Shown: positions 53,020 through 62,360, numbered from the stretch's first letter. The stretch is 64,000 nucleotides of DNA from an uncultured Microbacterium sp. (GCA_913774665.1 CAJYHN010000002.1:620001-684000); one strand, 5' to 3'. A program made the numbers and translations. The notes: generated from the sequence alone by a model not told the origin.

Positions 53020-53840
53020 GGGGGGCCACCTGTGTCAGGGCGCCGACCTGCCGGGCTTCGCGGGGCGCTGACGCGCGGGGTCATCTGCGTCCGGGCGCCG
53101 ACATGCCGGACATTGCGGGGCGCGGACGCGTGCAGCCGCGACCCGGCACGCGGCCGCGAGGCGGGGATACCCCAGCACAACTCCGGAAATTTCGACGTCC
53201 CCACCGGCATCTAAGCCTCTCCGGCGCGAAATTGCAGGAGTTGTGCACGGCCTCGACGCGTGCAGCCGCGACCCGGCACGCGGCCGCGCGGTAGGGATAT
53301 CCCCACACAACTCCGGAATTTCCGACGTACCCACGGCAACCAGGCCTCCCCCGGCGGGAAAGTGCAGGAGTTGTGCGCGAACCCGACGCCGAAACTCCGG
53401 CGTTGCGTTCACCGCGGCAACCCCCGCGAAGCCCGGGGCCTCGCGGGCGTAGACGCGCGGCGTAACGCGTCGGGGCCCCGACACGAGCAGCCGCGACCCG
53501 GCACGCGGCCGCGCGGCGGGGATACGTCAACACAACTCCGGCAATTCCGACGCACCCACGGCATCCACGCCTCTCCCGGCGCGAAAGTGCAGGAGTTGTG
53601 CACGGCCCCGACGCCCTAACTCCTGCGTTGCGCTCGGCGCGGCAAACCCCGCGAAGCCCGGGGCTACGCGGCGGGGCGCTGACGCGAGGAGTCACGTGTC
53701 GGGACCCCGACCCGTGCAGCCGCGACCCGGCACGCCACCGCGCGGCGGGGATACCCCAACACAACTCCGGAAATTCCGCCGCACCCACAGCACCCACGCC
53801 TCGCCAACCGCAGAACTGCAGGAGTTGTGCCTCAGCCCCG
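53020..53840. repeat. Complex repeat array with four 70-72 nt palindromes (E4 a-d)
   Basis: Four units each begin TGCAGCCGCGACCCGGCACG (at 53131, 53261, 53486 and 53715; offsets 130, 225 and 229 bp). Each contains a palindrome with arms CACAACTCC...GGAGTTGTG at 53175-53246, 53306-53375, 53531-53600 and 53760-53829. In the first copy the pairing extends to about 20 bp. Longer units also carry GGGCTACGCGGCGGGGCGCT followed by GACGCG, identical to the 3' end of the gamma-glutamyltransferase gene. No gene is supported in this gap of about 880 bp. Confidence 0.88.
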
Positions 53841-53896
53841 ACGTCGAAACTCCCGCGGCCGCTCAGACAGCCCCCAAAACCCCACCGCCCAGGTCC

Positions 53897-54565
53897 TCAG
53901 AGCGAGCGCGCGAATTCCGCGATCACCGGGGCCAGCGCCGCAACGATCTCGTCGGCCGGGCGCCGCGCGCCCTTCACCTCGAACGAGTGGTTGCCGCCGG
54001 CGATCCAGTGCACTCGCGCGTCCTGGCACGAGGCCACGACCTCGTCGAACTGCGCGCGCGGGGCGATGAAGGGGTCGTTCTCCCCCTCGACGAACACCTG
54101 CGGAACCGCGATGGAGGGCAGGTGCTCGCGGCGCGGCTTCTCGGGACGTCCCGGCGGGTGGAGCGGATACCCGAGGTAGGCGAGACCGGCGGGGGCGATC
54201 ACCCCCTCGGCGGAGGCCATGGATGCCATGCGCCCGCCGTACGACTTGCCCACCGCCGCGTACCGGCCCGGGGCGGCGGATGCGAGCCAGGCCTCGACGC
54301 CTGCCCAGGTGGCCATCGCGTGGGGCGCGGGTCCGGGCATGCGGCGTCCCGCCTCGACGTAGGGGAAGACGAAGCGCAGGACCGAGATTCCCGAGGCCGC
54401 GAGGGCATCGGCGAGACCGGTGAGGAACGGGTGCTCCATCCCGGCGCCCGCACCGTGCGCGAGAGCGACGGTCGCGGCCGCGGCCGGTGCGGCAGACCAC
54501 AGACCCGACACCTCGGTGTCGCCCGCCGGCAGCGCGACGGCGATGCGGACGGGCTCGACGCTCAC
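53897..54565 (-). CDS. Alpha/beta hydrolase (KANL3/Tex30-like)
   Basis: A 222-residue alpha/beta hydrolase. ALAHGAGAGMEHPFL forms the oxyanion region, VGKSYGGRMAS is the nucleophile elbow with Ser, and EGENDPFI and GGNHSFE carry the Asp and His. This is the bacterial KANL3/Tex30-type group of unknown substrate. The GTG start overlaps the upstream gene stop by 4 bp. The 3' end faces the E4 repeat array. Confidence 0.9.
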   Translation of the reverse strand: MSVEPVRIAVALPAGDTEVSGLWSAAPAAAATVALAHGAGAGMEHPFLTGLADALAASGISVLRFVFPYVEAGRRMPGPAPHAMATWAGVEAWLASAAPGRYAAVGKSYGGRMASMASAEGVIAPAGLAYLGYPLHPPGRPEKPRREHLPSIAVPQVFVEGENDPFIAPRAQFDEVVASCQDARVHWIAGGNHSFEVKGARRPADEIVAALAPVIAEFARSL

Positions 54566-55440
54566 CGCTCGGTCGGGGTGGGGCGCTCGTCCGAGCGCGG
54601 GGCCTCGGCGGTGCGGTGGTCTTCCGCCGACGCCTCGGGCACCGGCGACGACGGCGGCGCGATGCGCTCCCCGTAGCGCGGGGCCTCGGCGGTGTGGTCG
54701 TCTTCCGCCGGCGCCTCGGGCACGGGCGACGACGACGGGGCGGTGCGGTCGCCGCCTTCCGGCGCCTCGGGCGCGGGCGACGACGGCGGAGCGATCCGCT
54801 CCCCGTACCGCGGGGGCTCGTCGTCGCGCGGGGCCGGGTTCGGGGTCGGTGCCGGCGGGCGCGGCGGAGCGACGGGAGCAGCGGAGCCCGGGGCGACCCG
54901 TTCGCCGTACTGCGGGGGCGCGGAGTCCGACGGCGCGGGGCGCGAGACCACGGTGTGAGCGGCAGCGGAGCCGGTCGGGCCGACGATCCCGCGGGCCTTG
55001 TGCACGCTCGGCGCCGCGACGCAGACGTCATAGTGATCAGCGGCGACCTGCATGACCGACGCGAAATCGCGGCGGCGGCGCACGATCGAGTACGTTCCGA
55101 TGCTCAGGATCATGCCGAGCGCCATCCCGACCAGCAGGACGCCGATGAAGGCGGAGATCTGCACGGTCGGCATCCCGAGCACGAAGATGAACGCGAAAAG
55201 CAGGCCGAGCATGAGGCCGTTCAGCGCTCCCGAGCGGGCCGCCGTGGCGTAGCCGAGCTTGCCGGTGATGCGCTCGATCGAGCGCAGACCCGAGCCCACG
55301 ATCGCGATGTCGCGCGCGGGCACCTCGCCGGCGATGAGGGACGAGACGGCCTTCTGCGCCTGCTCATACGTCGGGAACGAGGCGATCTTCTCGCCGACCT
55401 CGTCGCGACCGGCACCCGGACGCTGCGCGAACATACTCAT
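54562..55440 (-). CDS. GSP17M-domain membrane protein with tandem C-terminal repeats
   Basis: A 292-residue protein. Residues 20-150 form a general-stress-protein-17M-like domain (FPTYEQAQKAVSSLI, ARDIAIVGSGL) with two membrane helices (about 71-92 and 95-115). The last 120 residues are a Pro/Glu-rich tail with a repeated core YGERIAPPSSP (plus YGERVAPGS), about every 25-30 residues, likely disordered. The ATG has CAGGAT 6 nt upstream. Function unknown. Confidence 0.85.
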   Translation of the reverse strand: MSMFAQRPGAGRDEVGEKIASFPTYEQAQKAVSSLIAGEVPARDIAIVGSGLRSIERITGKLGYATAARSGALNGLMLGLLFAFIFVLGMPTVQISAFIGVLLVGMALGMILSIGTYSIVRRRRDFASVMQVAADHYDVCVAAPSVHKARGIVGPTGSAAAHTVVSRPAPSDSAPPQYGERVAPGSAAPVAPPRPPAPTPNPAPRDDEPPRYGERIAPPSSPAPEAPEGGDRTAPSSSPVPEAPAEDDHTAEAPRYGERIAPPSSPVPEASAEDHRTAEAPRSDERPTPTER

Positions 55441-55499
55441 TTCACCATCCTGTCACGCGCGCCTGACCGTTCCCGAGGTGTTGCAGGGGAGGCGCGGAC

Positions 55500-55505
55500 T
55501 ACGCT
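55500..55505 (+). promoter_or_regulatory. Candidate -10 (TACGCT), leaderless geometry
   Basis: TACGCT, 6 nt (GTACCG), then the GTG of the MgtE-N/CBS gene. Confidence 0.55.
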
Positions 55506-55511
55506 GTACCG

Positions 55512-56831
55512 GTGAGCACGCAAAGGGTTTTCGTCGCCCGCTTGGCGGGCTGCACGGTGTTCGACCCGGCGGGAGATCGTCTGGGTAAGGTGCGCGACGT
55601 CGTGGTGATCTACCGCGCGTCGGCCGCACCGCGCGTCGTGGGGCTCGTCGTCGAGATTCCCGGACGACGACATGTGTTCGTGTCCATCGGGCGCGTCACC
55701 TCCATACAGGCCGGTCAGGTCATCACGACCGGCCTCATCAACGTGCGCCGCTTCCAGCAGCGCGGCGGCGAAGTGCGCGTCATGGCCGAGATGCTGGGAC
55801 GCCGCGTGAGCCTCGTCGACGGCTCCGGCACCGCGGTGATCGAAGACGTGGCGATCGAGCGCAACCGCCTCGGCGAGTGGGACGTGGGGCAGTTGTTCCT
55901 GCGCCGCCCGCGCACGAGCGCCTCGCCCTTCGCGAAGGGCGCGACGACGTTCGCCGCGTGGGGAGAGGTGCGCGAGAACCAGACTCCCGGCGAGGCGCAG
56001 TCCGCCGAGCAGTTGGTCGCGACCTACTCCGAGCTCAAGCCCGCAGACCTCGCCAACACCCTCCTCGACCTGCCCGAAGAGCGCCTCATCGAGGTGGCCG
56101 AGGAGCTCAGCGACGACCGCCTGGCCGACGCCCTCGAAGAGATGCCCGAGGACGAGCAGGTCCACATCCTCGAGCAGCTGGGCGACGAGCGCGCCGCCGA
56201 CATCCTGGATGCCATGGAGCCCGACGACGCGGCGGACCTCCTCGGTCAGCTCCCCGAGTCGCGCTCCGAGCAGCTTCTCGACCTGATGGAGCCGGAAGAG
56301 GCCGACGACGTCCGCGCCCTCCTGCAGTACGGCCCCGACACCGCGGGCGGTCTGATGACGCCCGAGCCCATCGTGCTGTCGGCCGATGCGACGGTGGCCG
56401 AGGCCCTGGCCCTCATCCGCCGGCACGAGCTGCACCCCGCCCTCGCGGCATCCGTGTTCATCACCCTGCCGCCGTACGAGACGCCCACCGGGCGCCTGCT
56501 CGGCACCGTGCACTTCCAGCGCATGCTGCGCTACCCGCCGCACGAGCGCCTCGGCGCGATCATCGACGACACCCTCGAGCCGGTCACCGCCGACGCCACC
56601 GCCGCCGAGGTCGCGCGTCTGCTCGCGAGCTACAACCTCGTCTCGCTTCCCGTGGTCGACCAGGCGCACCGGCTCGTGGGCTGCGTGAGCGTCGACGACG
56701 TGCTCGACTACCTGCTGCCCGATGACTGGCGCACGCACGACAGCGATGATCCGAGGCCCAGAGCCACGATCAGACCCACGCATACGTCGAGCATCCCGAC
56801 CCAGATCCCCCAGACCCCGAGGAGGCGCTGA
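55512..56831 (+). CDS. MgtE N-domain/CBS-domain protein without the transporter channel
   Basis: A 439-residue soluble protein. PRC-barrel-like segments are at 1-130, an MgtE intracellular N-domain repeat at about 165-270 (LANTLLDLPEERLIEVAEEL and following helices), and two CBS motifs at about 280-410 (GGLMTPEPIVL; YNLVSLPVVDQAHRLVG). The MgtE membrane domain is absent. It resembles Rv1232c. It may sense Mg2+ or nucleotides and act with the DUF1003 membrane protein, whose ATG overlaps its stop by one base. Confidence 0.88.
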   Translation: MSTQRVFVARLAGCTVFDPAGDRLGKVRDVVVIYRASAAPRVVGLVVEIPGRRHVFVSIGRVTSIQAGQVITTGLINVRRFQQRGGEVRVMAEMLGRRVSLVDGSGTAVIEDVAIERNRLGEWDVGQLFLRRPRTSASPFAKGATTFAAWGEVRENQTPGEAQSAEQLVATYSELKPADLANTLLDLPEERLIEVAEELSDDRLADALEEMPEDEQVHILEQLGDERAADILDAMEPDDAADLLGQLPESRSEQLLDLMEPEEADDVRALLQYGPDTAGGLMTPEPIVLSADATVAEALALIRRHELHPALAASVFITLPPYETPTGRLLGTVHFQRMLRYPPHERLGAIIDDTLEPVTADATAAEVARLLASYNLVSLPVVDQAHRLVGCVSVDDVLDYLLPDDWRTHDSDDPRPRATIRPTHTSSIPTQIPQTPRRR

Positions 56832-57427
56832 TGGCACGCAACAACCGCAAGCCGGCTCTCGACGCCCCGCGCGGCCGCACCGGCGTGCTCGCGCCCCGCG
56901 CCCCGCAGCCCTCCCGCGACCGCTTCGGTCGGTTCACCGAGTGGGTCGCACGCGCGATGGGGACCCCGACGTTCCTGTTGTCGCTGACCCTCTTCTGCGC
57001 GGTGTGGATGGGGTGGAACTCGATCGCCCCCGACGAGCTGCGCTTCGACTCCGCCGCGATCGGCTTCACCGCGCTGACCCTCGTGCTCTCTCTGCAGGCG
57101 TCTTACGCCGCGCCCCTCATCCTGTTGGCCCAGAACCGGCAGGACGACCGCGACCGCGTGCAGATCGAGCAGGATCGCCAGCGCGCCGAGCGCAACCTCG
57201 CCGACACCGAGTACCTCGCCCGCGAGATCGTGGCGTTGCGCATGGCCGTGCGCGATCTGACCGACGAGGTCATCACGAAGGACACGCTGCGCGCCGAACT
57301 CCGGGCGGCACTGGAGCGCCTCGACGCCGACGACGACGCCCCCCGGGCGGAGTCCGGACGCGCGGACGCTCCTCGCGGCGACCTGCGCCGCGGCACGCAC
57401 TCCGAGCCCGCGCGGCCCGGCTCGTGA
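56831..57427 (+). CDS. DUF1003 membrane protein
   Basis: A 198-residue protein with two central membrane helices (about 48-66 and 75-95) and the DUF1003 signature NRQDDRDRVQIEQDRQ, then coiled-coil-like helices. GGAGG lies 5 nt before the ATG, and the previous stop overlaps it as TGATG. Function unknown. Association with MgtE-N/CBS and mrp is conserved in actinobacteria. Confidence 0.9.
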   Translation: MARNNRKPALDAPRGRTGVLAPRAPQPSRDRFGRFTEWVARAMGTPTFLLSLTLFCAVWMGWNSIAPDELRFDSAAIGFTALTLVLSLQASYAAPLILLAQNRQDDRDRVQIEQDRQRAERNLADTEYLAREIVALRMAVRDLTDEVITKDTLRAELRAALERLDADDDAPRAESGRADAPRGDLRRGTHSEPARPGS

Positions 57428-58572
57428 GCGTCGACCTCACCGAGCGGGTTCGTGCGGCCGTCGCCGCGGTCACCGATCCCGAGCTTCGTCGTCCCCTCGG
57501 CGAGCTCGACATGCTGCGAGAGATCTCGGTCGCGGGCACCACGGCCCAGGTGGCCATCGCCCTCACCATCGTGGGCTGCCCCGCCGCCGATCGCATCGAG
57601 CGGGAGGTCCGGGATGCCGCGGCCTCGGTCGCCGGGATCGACGCCGTCGACGTGCGGGTCGGGGTGATGTCGCCCGACGAGCGGAAGGCGTTGACCGAGA
57701 AGCTCCGCGGCGGCCGCGCGAAACGCGAGATGCCCTTCGGCCCCGACTCGCTCACCCGCGTCATCGCGGTGACCAGCGGCAAGGGCGGCGTGGGCAAGTC
57801 GACCGTGACCGCGAACCTCGCGGTGGCGTTGGCGGCCAAGGGGCTGCGCGTCGGCCTGATCGACGCCGACGTCCACGGTTTCTCGATCCCGGGTCTGCTC
57901 GGGCTCGTCGACGCCGACGGTCTGCCTCCGGCGCCGACCAAGCTCGACGACCTCATCCTGCCGCCCGTCGCCTATGGGGTGAAGGTCATCTCGATCGGCA
58001 TGTTCCTCCGACGGCCCGGGGAGGATGCCGCCGGCGCTGTCGCCTGGCGTGGACCCATGCTGCACCGCACCGTGCAGCAGTTCCTCACCGACGTGTTCTT
58101 CGGCGATCTCGACGTACTGCTGCTCGACATGCCGCCCGGGACCGGCGACGTCGCCATCTCCGTCGGGCAGTTGCTCCCCCACGCGGACGTCCTCGTTGTC
58201 ACGACCCCTCAGGCGGCGGCCGCCGAGGTCGCCGTGCGCTCCGGACTCGTCGCCCGGCAGACGGGCCAGCGCCCCATCGGCGTGATCGAGAACATGGCCG
58301 CGATGACCCTCGCCGACGGCACGGTGCTCGATCTGTTCGGCGCCGGGGGCGGTGCGGAGGTGGCCCGCGCGCTCTCGAGTGACGGCGCGGACGTGCCGCT
58401 GCTGGCATCCGTTCCGCTCAGCCCCGCCCTGCGCACCGGGGGCGACGACGGACGCCCCGTGGTGCTGGCCGACCCCGACGACCCCGCCGCTCGCGCGATC
58501 GACGCCGCGGCGACTGCGCTGGCCGTCCGCCCGCGCGGCCTGTCTGGCAAACCTCTGCGCCTGAACGTGTGA
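57424..58572 (+). CDS. mrp: Mrp/ApbC iron-sulfur cluster carrier ATPase
   Basis: A 382-residue protein. The MIP18-like N-domain (residues 1-90, TDPELRRPLGELDML) is followed by a P-loop ATPase with GKGGVGKST, switch LIDADVHGFSIPG and LLDMPPGTGD. It carries and delivers Fe-S clusters. The CxxC typical of many Mrp C-termini is not seen in the AAMTLADGTV region. The GTG start overlaps the DUF1003 stop by 4 bp. Confidence 0.92.
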   Translation: MSVDLTERVRAAVAAVTDPELRRPLGELDMLREISVAGTTAQVAIALTIVGCPAADRIEREVRDAAASVAGIDAVDVRVGVMSPDERKALTEKLRGGRAKREMPFGPDSLTRVIAVTSGKGGVGKSTVTANLAVALAAKGLRVGLIDADVHGFSIPGLLGLVDADGLPPAPTKLDDLILPPVAYGVKVISIGMFLRRPGEDAAGAVAWRGPMLHRTVQQFLTDVFFGDLDVLLLDMPPGTGDVAISVGQLLPHADVLVVTTPQAAAAEVAVRSGLVARQTGQRPIGVIENMAAMTLADGTVLDLFGAGGGAEVARALSSDGADVPLLASVPLSPALRTGGDDGRPVVLADPDDPAARAIDAAATALAVRPRGLSGKPLRLNV

Positions 58573-58609
58573 CGCGGGCGGGCGCCCGCACGCTCAGAGA
58601 CCTCGCGCG

Positions 58610-58981
58610 TCAGGTCGCTTCGTCGTCGAACGGCGGCAGCTCGCCCGCCACGAAGGGGGTGGATGCCGGCTTCTCGCGCGCCGCGAGAGCGGCGGCGCCC
58701 GCAGCCCTCATCGTCGCCGTCGGGGTGTCGTCGAGGAGCGCCTCGCGGATGATGCGCCGCGGGTCGTACTGACGCGGATCGAGCTTCTTCCAGTCGACGT
58801 CGTCGAACTCGGGGCCCATCTCGTCGCGCATGCGCGAACGGGCACCCTGCAGCGTCTCTTTCGCGCGCTTGGTGAACTTGGCCAATGCCTCCGCGTAGCG
58901 CGGCAGGCGCTCGGGGCCGACGAGGACCGCTGCGATCACGCCGATCAGCATCAGCTTCTCGATCGTGAGGCCGAAGAACAT
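58610..58981 (-). CDS. tatB: Sec-independent translocase TatB
   Basis: A 123-residue protein. The N-terminal membrane helix FFGLTIEKLMLIGVIAAVLV is followed by the GPERLP hinge and an amphipathic helix (ALAKFTKRAKETLQ), the TatA/B pattern. Length and the acidic extended tail (MGPEFDDVDWKKLDP) favour TatB. TAATCT lies 6 nt upstream, with GGAGG inside the spacer. It converges on mrp across 37 bp, as Rv1224 lies near Rv1229c. Confidence 0.9.
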   Translation of the reverse strand: MFFGLTIEKLMLIGVIAAVLVGPERLPRYAEALAKFTKRAKETLQGARSRMRDEMGPEFDDVDWKKLDPRQYDPRRIIREALLDDTPTATMRAAGAAALAAREKPASTPFVAGELPPFDDEAT

Positions 58982-58987
58982 GCCTCC

Positions 58988-58993
58988 AGATTA
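58988..58993 (-). promoter_or_regulatory. Candidate -10 (TAATCT) of tatB, 6 nt from the start
   Basis: TAATCT then GGAGGC then ATG. The spacer is itself a Shine-Dalgarno sequence, so either a leaderless or a very short-leader transcript is possible. Confidence 0.45.
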
Positions 58994-59030
58994 CCGGCCT
59001 CGCCTGGGGGTCCAGCGACCATCCGCCGTC

Positions 59031-59036
59031 TAGCCT
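59031..59036 (+). promoter_or_regulatory. Candidate -10 (TAGCCT) of the O-methyltransferase gene
   Basis: TAGCCT lies 23 nt before the GTG; the ribosome-binding site GAGGAGG lies between, so this gene appears to be leadered. Confidence 0.45.
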
Positions 59037-59053
59037 GATCTGAGGAGGTCCAC

Positions 59054-59692
59054 GTGAGCGGTCATGAGGCGAACGAGCGGTTCGTGCAGGAGTCGACGGT
59101 CGAGCCCGAGCACATCGCTCGCGCCCGGGCGCACGCGCTCGAGCTCGGAGCGGCGCCCATCAGCCCCGCGGTCGGAGCCCAAGCGGCGGTGATCTCGGCG
59201 GCATCCCGTGCTCTCAACATCGTCGAGGTGGGCACCGGGGGCGGCGTGTCGGGCCTCTGGCTGCTGCACGGTTCGCCCCGCGCGACGATCACGACGATCG
59301 ACAGCGAACCCGAGCACCTCGGGGCCGCGCGCTCCGCGTTCTCGGACGCCCGCATTCCCGCCGCGCGTGCCCGCTTCATCACTGGCCGGGCAGCCGAGGT
59401 CCTGCCGCGCATGAACGAGGCGTCGTACGACATCGTCTTCATCGACGCCGACCCCGAGGGCGTCATCGAGTACGTCGAGCACGGCCTGCGTCTCGTGCGC
59501 GCCGGGGGGACCGTCCTCATCCCCCGCGTCCTCGCGCACGGCGCGGTCGCCGACCCGGTGCGCCGAGACGCGGTGACCACGGCCTATCGCTCGCTCATCC
59601 AGGAGGTGCAGTCCTCCCCCGCCGTCATCGGCGCCCTGTCGACCACGGGCGAGGGCCTGCTGCAGCTCACGACCCGTCCGACCGAGGCCTGA
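59054..59692 (+). CDS. Class I SAM-dependent O-methyltransferase
   Basis: A 212-residue catechol-O-methyltransferase-like enzyme. The SAM motif is IVEVGTGGGVSGLWL (about 55-70), then TTIDSEPEHL (acidic ribose-binding loop) and YDIVFIDADPEG. The M. tuberculosis relative is Rv1220c. The acceptor is unknown. The GTG start has GAGGAGG 5 nt upstream, the clearest Shine-Dalgarno of this region. Confidence 0.9.
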   Translation: MSGHEANERFVQESTVEPEHIARARAHALELGAAPISPAVGAQAAVISAASRALNIVEVGTGGGVSGLWLLHGSPRATITTIDSEPEHLGAARSAFSDARIPAARARFITGRAAEVLPRMNEASYDIVFIDADPEGVIEYVEHGLRLVRAGGTVLIPRVLAHGAVADPVRRDAVTTAYRSLIQEVQSSPAVIGALSTTGEGLLQLTTRPTEA

Positions 59693-59720
59693 GCCTCTGC
59701 CCGCGAACCCCGCGACGACG

Positions 59721-59754
59721 AAGAAGGCCGGCCCCCGCGGGAGCCGGCCTTCTT
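59721..59754. terminator. Bidirectional terminator between O-methyltransferase and DUF3117 genes
   Basis: AAGAAGGCCGGC and GCCGGCCTTCTT form a perfect 12-bp stem with a 10-nt loop. It lies between convergent genes and has short T or A runs on both sides. Confidence 0.85.
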
Positions 59755-59769
59755 CGTTGTCTGTGGTCG

Positions 59770-59940
59770 TCAGGCGGTGACGACACCACCGAGCACGTCG
59801 TAGAGTTCCTTCGCCTCGGCGTCGTTCACCGAGACGACGAGTCGCCCGCCACCCTCGAGCGGCACGCGCACGATGATCAACCGGCCCTCCTTCACGGCCT
59901 CCATCGGTCCGTCGCCGGTACGCGGCTTCATGGCTGCCAT
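59770..59940 (-). CDS. DUF3117 protein
   Basis: A 56-residue protein starting MAAMKPRTGDGPMEAVKEG, the highly conserved actinobacterial DUF3117 family (Rv1211). The ATG at 59940 has AAGGGGG 6 nt upstream; a longer frame to 60006 is not needed. TAAACT at 59975-59980 (minus strand) is a plausible -10. Function unknown. Confidence 0.92.
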   Translation of the reverse strand: MAAMKPRTGDGPMEAVKEGRLIIVRVPLEGGGRLVVSVNDAEAKELYDVLGGVVTA

Positions 59941-60033
59941 CGCGGCCCCCTTTTCGTCGTTGGTCTGCCTGAGAAGTTTACCGGTATCCCGCGTGGCGGA
60001 TCTCACAGGCGGGTCGGCGGGGGCGGATATGGG

Positions 60034-61257
60034 TCAGGGAATCTGCCAATACGTGTTCGCGAGGGCGTACATGTTGTAGATCCACCACCACTGTCCGAGC
60101 AGTGCGAGAGCGAGCACGCCGAGCCGCCATGCGCGGGACTTCGGCACGGCGAGGGCGCCCCACAGCGGCGAGATCGGGACCAGCAGACGGAAGATGCTGG
60201 ACTGCGGGAAGAACACCAGCAGCAGGTAGACGAGATAGCTCGCCGACCACAGCCGCACCTCGATACCCAGACGCTTCACCTGCGGTGAGAACAGCAGCAG
60301 AGCGGCGATGGCTACCACCGTCAGCGCGAGGAACACGTAGCCCGTGACGGCACCGAGCCCCCACCGGGTGAACCAGAACCCCGCCGCCTCGACGAACCCG
60401 TCGAAGGGGACGAAGCCCCGCCCCGAGTCCCCGAGCCAGTTGCGGCGCCACGCCAGCTCGGTCGCCAGATAGGCACCGGGGTCGCCCGTGACGATCCCCG
60501 CGATGGCCTGCCACGCGAAGCCCACCACGACGGAGAGCCCGCCGAGGGCCACGAGATGCGCGAGGTCGCGCGTCGGGAGCGGATCCTTCCGTCGGCGCAC
60601 GAAGCGGAAGACGCCGTAGAGCCCGAGGAACAGGGCGAAGGCGAGGATCCCGGGGCGCGTGAACCCCATCGCCGGGACGAGCAGATAGAGCCAGCCCCAT
60701 CGCCGACGCTGCACGCACCGCAGCGCAAGGAAGACGAGGAACAGGAACAGCGCCTCGGCGTACCCCACCTGGAACAGTGCGGCGAGGGGACCGCACGCGA
60801 AGAACACCACGGCCCACATCGCGGCGGAGTCGCCGATCCGATCCCGCAGCATCGAATGCAGCACGAGGCACGCACCGAAGCCCGCGGCCAACGAGATGGT
60901 GACCGCCCCGGCTCCCCACGAACCGAGGAGGAATCCGAGTCCGGCCGAGAGGTACGCGTACAGCGGCATGAACGCCCACGCGTTCTCGGCGACGTGGCCG
61001 CCCGCGGCGAGCGGCAGATCGACGGGATACCCCGACACCGCGGCGAGCCAGTACCACTGCGCGTCCCACCCGAGCGCGAGCTTCTCGAGCGAGGGGGCCA
61101 CACCGTAACGCGACCCGGGCCCCGAGAGCGCGGAGGCCAGCAGGAAGAAGCCCGTCGTGACCACGCGCGCCGCACCGTAGACGAGGGCGATGCGCGCCGG
61201 CACCGGCAGGCGCTCCCACCATCCGACCCGCGTGCGCGCCGTGGCCGCGGTGGTCAC
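60034..61257 (-). CDS. PIG-V-like mannosyltransferase family membrane protein
   Basis: A 407-residue polytopic protein with about 10 helices. An early extracytoplasmic motif [16 protein letters not shown] (Asp likely catalytic) is typical of GT-C fold mannosyltransferases. [13 protein letters not shown] and [11 protein letters not shown] match the PIG-V-like bacterial group. It probably transfers mannose from polyprenyl-phosphate-mannose to a lipoglycan or glycoprotein. It overlaps dapE by 4 bp on the minus strand and is probably co-transcribed with it. Confidence 0.82.
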   Translation of the reverse strand: MTTAATARTRVGWWERLPVPARIALVYGAARVVTTGFFLLASALSGPGSRYGVAPSLEKLALGWDAQWYWLAAVSGYPVDLPLAAGGHVAENAWAFMPLYAYLSAGLGFLLGSWGAGAVTISLAAGFGACLVLHSMLRDRIGDSAAMWAVVFFACGPLAALFQVGYAEALFLFLVFLALRCVQRRRWGWLYLLVPAMGFTRPGILAFALFLGLYGVFRFVRRRKDPLPTRDLAHLVALGGLSVVVGFAWQAIAGIVTGDPGAYLATELAWRRNWLGDSGRGFVPFDGFVEAAGFWFTRWGLGAVTGYVFLALTVVAIAALLLFSPQVKRLGIEVRLWSASYLVYLLLVFFPQSSIFRLLVPISPLWGALAVPKSRAWRLGVLALALLGQWWWIYNMYALANTYWQIP

Positions 61258-62330
61258 GACCCGCTCAACCAGGCGCGAAGGCCGCGCTCGACCGCGTCGA
61301 TCTGCGCGAGAGGAACGCGCTCCTCGTCGTGATGCGCGAGGTGCGGATCGCCGGGACCGTAGTTGACGGCGGGGATGCCGAGCGCCGAGAACCGCGCCAC
61401 ATCCGTCCAGCCGTACTTCGGGGTGGGGGTCGCTCCCACGGCATCCACGAATTCCTTCGCCAGGGGCGCGTCGAGGCCGGGACGAGCCCCCTCGGCCACG
61501 TCGACGATCTCGACGTCGAAGCCCGTGAACACGTCGGTGACGACACGGGTGGCGGCGGCGGCGTCACGGCTCGGCGCGAAGCGGTAGTTGACCTCGACCG
61601 CGCACGCGTCGGGGATGACGTTGCCCGCGACCCCGCCCGAGATGCTGACCGCGTTCAGGCCCTCGCGGTAGACGAGACCCTCGACCTCGATCTCCCGGGC
61701 GCGGTACTCGGCCAGGCGCGCGAGGATCGGCGCCGCCTTGTGGATCGCATTCTCGCCGATCCACGATCGCGCGCTGTGCGCGCGAACCCCCTCGGTGCGC
61801 ACGATGGCACGGAGCGTGCCGTTGCAGCCCCCCTCGACCTGGCCGTTGCTCGGTTCACCGAGGATCGCGAAGTCGCCCTCGAACAGGTCGGGGCGGTTGC
61901 GCGAGAGGCGACCGAGGCCGTTCAGCGCCGAGTCGACCTCTTCGTGGTCGTACCACATCCAGGTGATGTCGACCGGGGGCGCCGTGAGCTCGGCGGCGAG
62001 CTTGAGCTGCACCGCGACGCCCGCCTTCATATCGACCGTCCCCCGGCCCCAGATGACGTCCTCGCCGTCGACCGTGCGGTCCTCGACGGGGAGGTTGCGG
62101 TTGATCGGCACGGTGTCGATGTGCCCGGCGATGACGACCCGGCGGTCGCGCCCCAGGGCGGTGCGGGCGACGACGGTGTCGCCATCGCGGATGACCTCGA
62201 GATGGGGGTACGCGGAGACGGCGGCCTCGATGGCATCCGCGAGAGGGGTCTCGTCTCCCGAGACGCTGTGGATGTCGCAGACGGCTCGCGTCAGGGCGGC
62301 CGAGGACTGGGTGAGGTCGAGCGCGGGCAT
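61254..62330 (-). CDS. dapE: Succinyl-diaminopimelate desuccinylase
   Basis: A 358-residue M20 metallohydrolase producing LL-diaminopimelate for lysine and peptidoglycan. Metal ligands are in [28 protein letters not shown] and ILGEPS, with [13 protein letters not shown] near the C-terminus. The ATG at 62330 begins [11 protein letters not shown]; the frame stays open far upstream, but that part is antisense to dapD. It is divergent from dapD, an unusual pairing of successive pathway genes. Confidence 0.94.
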   Translation of the reverse strand: MPALDLTQSSAALTRAVCDIHSVSGDETPLADAIEAAVSAYPHLEVIRDGDTVVARTALGRDRRVVIAGHIDTVPINRNLPVEDRTVDGEDVIWGRGTVDMKAGVAVQLKLAAELTAPPVDITWMWYDHEEVDSALNGLGRLSRNRPDLFEGDFAILGEPSNGQVEGGCNGTLRAIVRTEGVRAHSARSWIGENAIHKAAPILARLAEYRAREIEVEGLVYREGLNAVSISGGVAGNVIPDACAVEVNYRFAPSRDAAAATRVVTDVFTGFDVEIVDVAEGARPGLDAPLAKEFVDAVGATPTPKYGWTDVARFSALGIPAVNYGPGDPHLAHHDEERVPLAQIDAVERGLRAWLSGS

Positions 62331-62360
62331 GCCCCGATCTTCCCACAGCCGGTGCCCCAC

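Noticed and set aside
53103-53619. Overlapping short open frames in the repeat gap after the gamma-glutamyltransferase gene
   Set aside because: Similar peptides appear in several frames because the DNA repeats; none has family motifs or a proper start signal.
58573-58609. GCGGGCGCCCGC-type hairpin between mrp and tatB as a terminator
   Set aside because: The stem is short, the gap is only 37 bp and no T-tract follows on either strand. The evidence is too weak to list.
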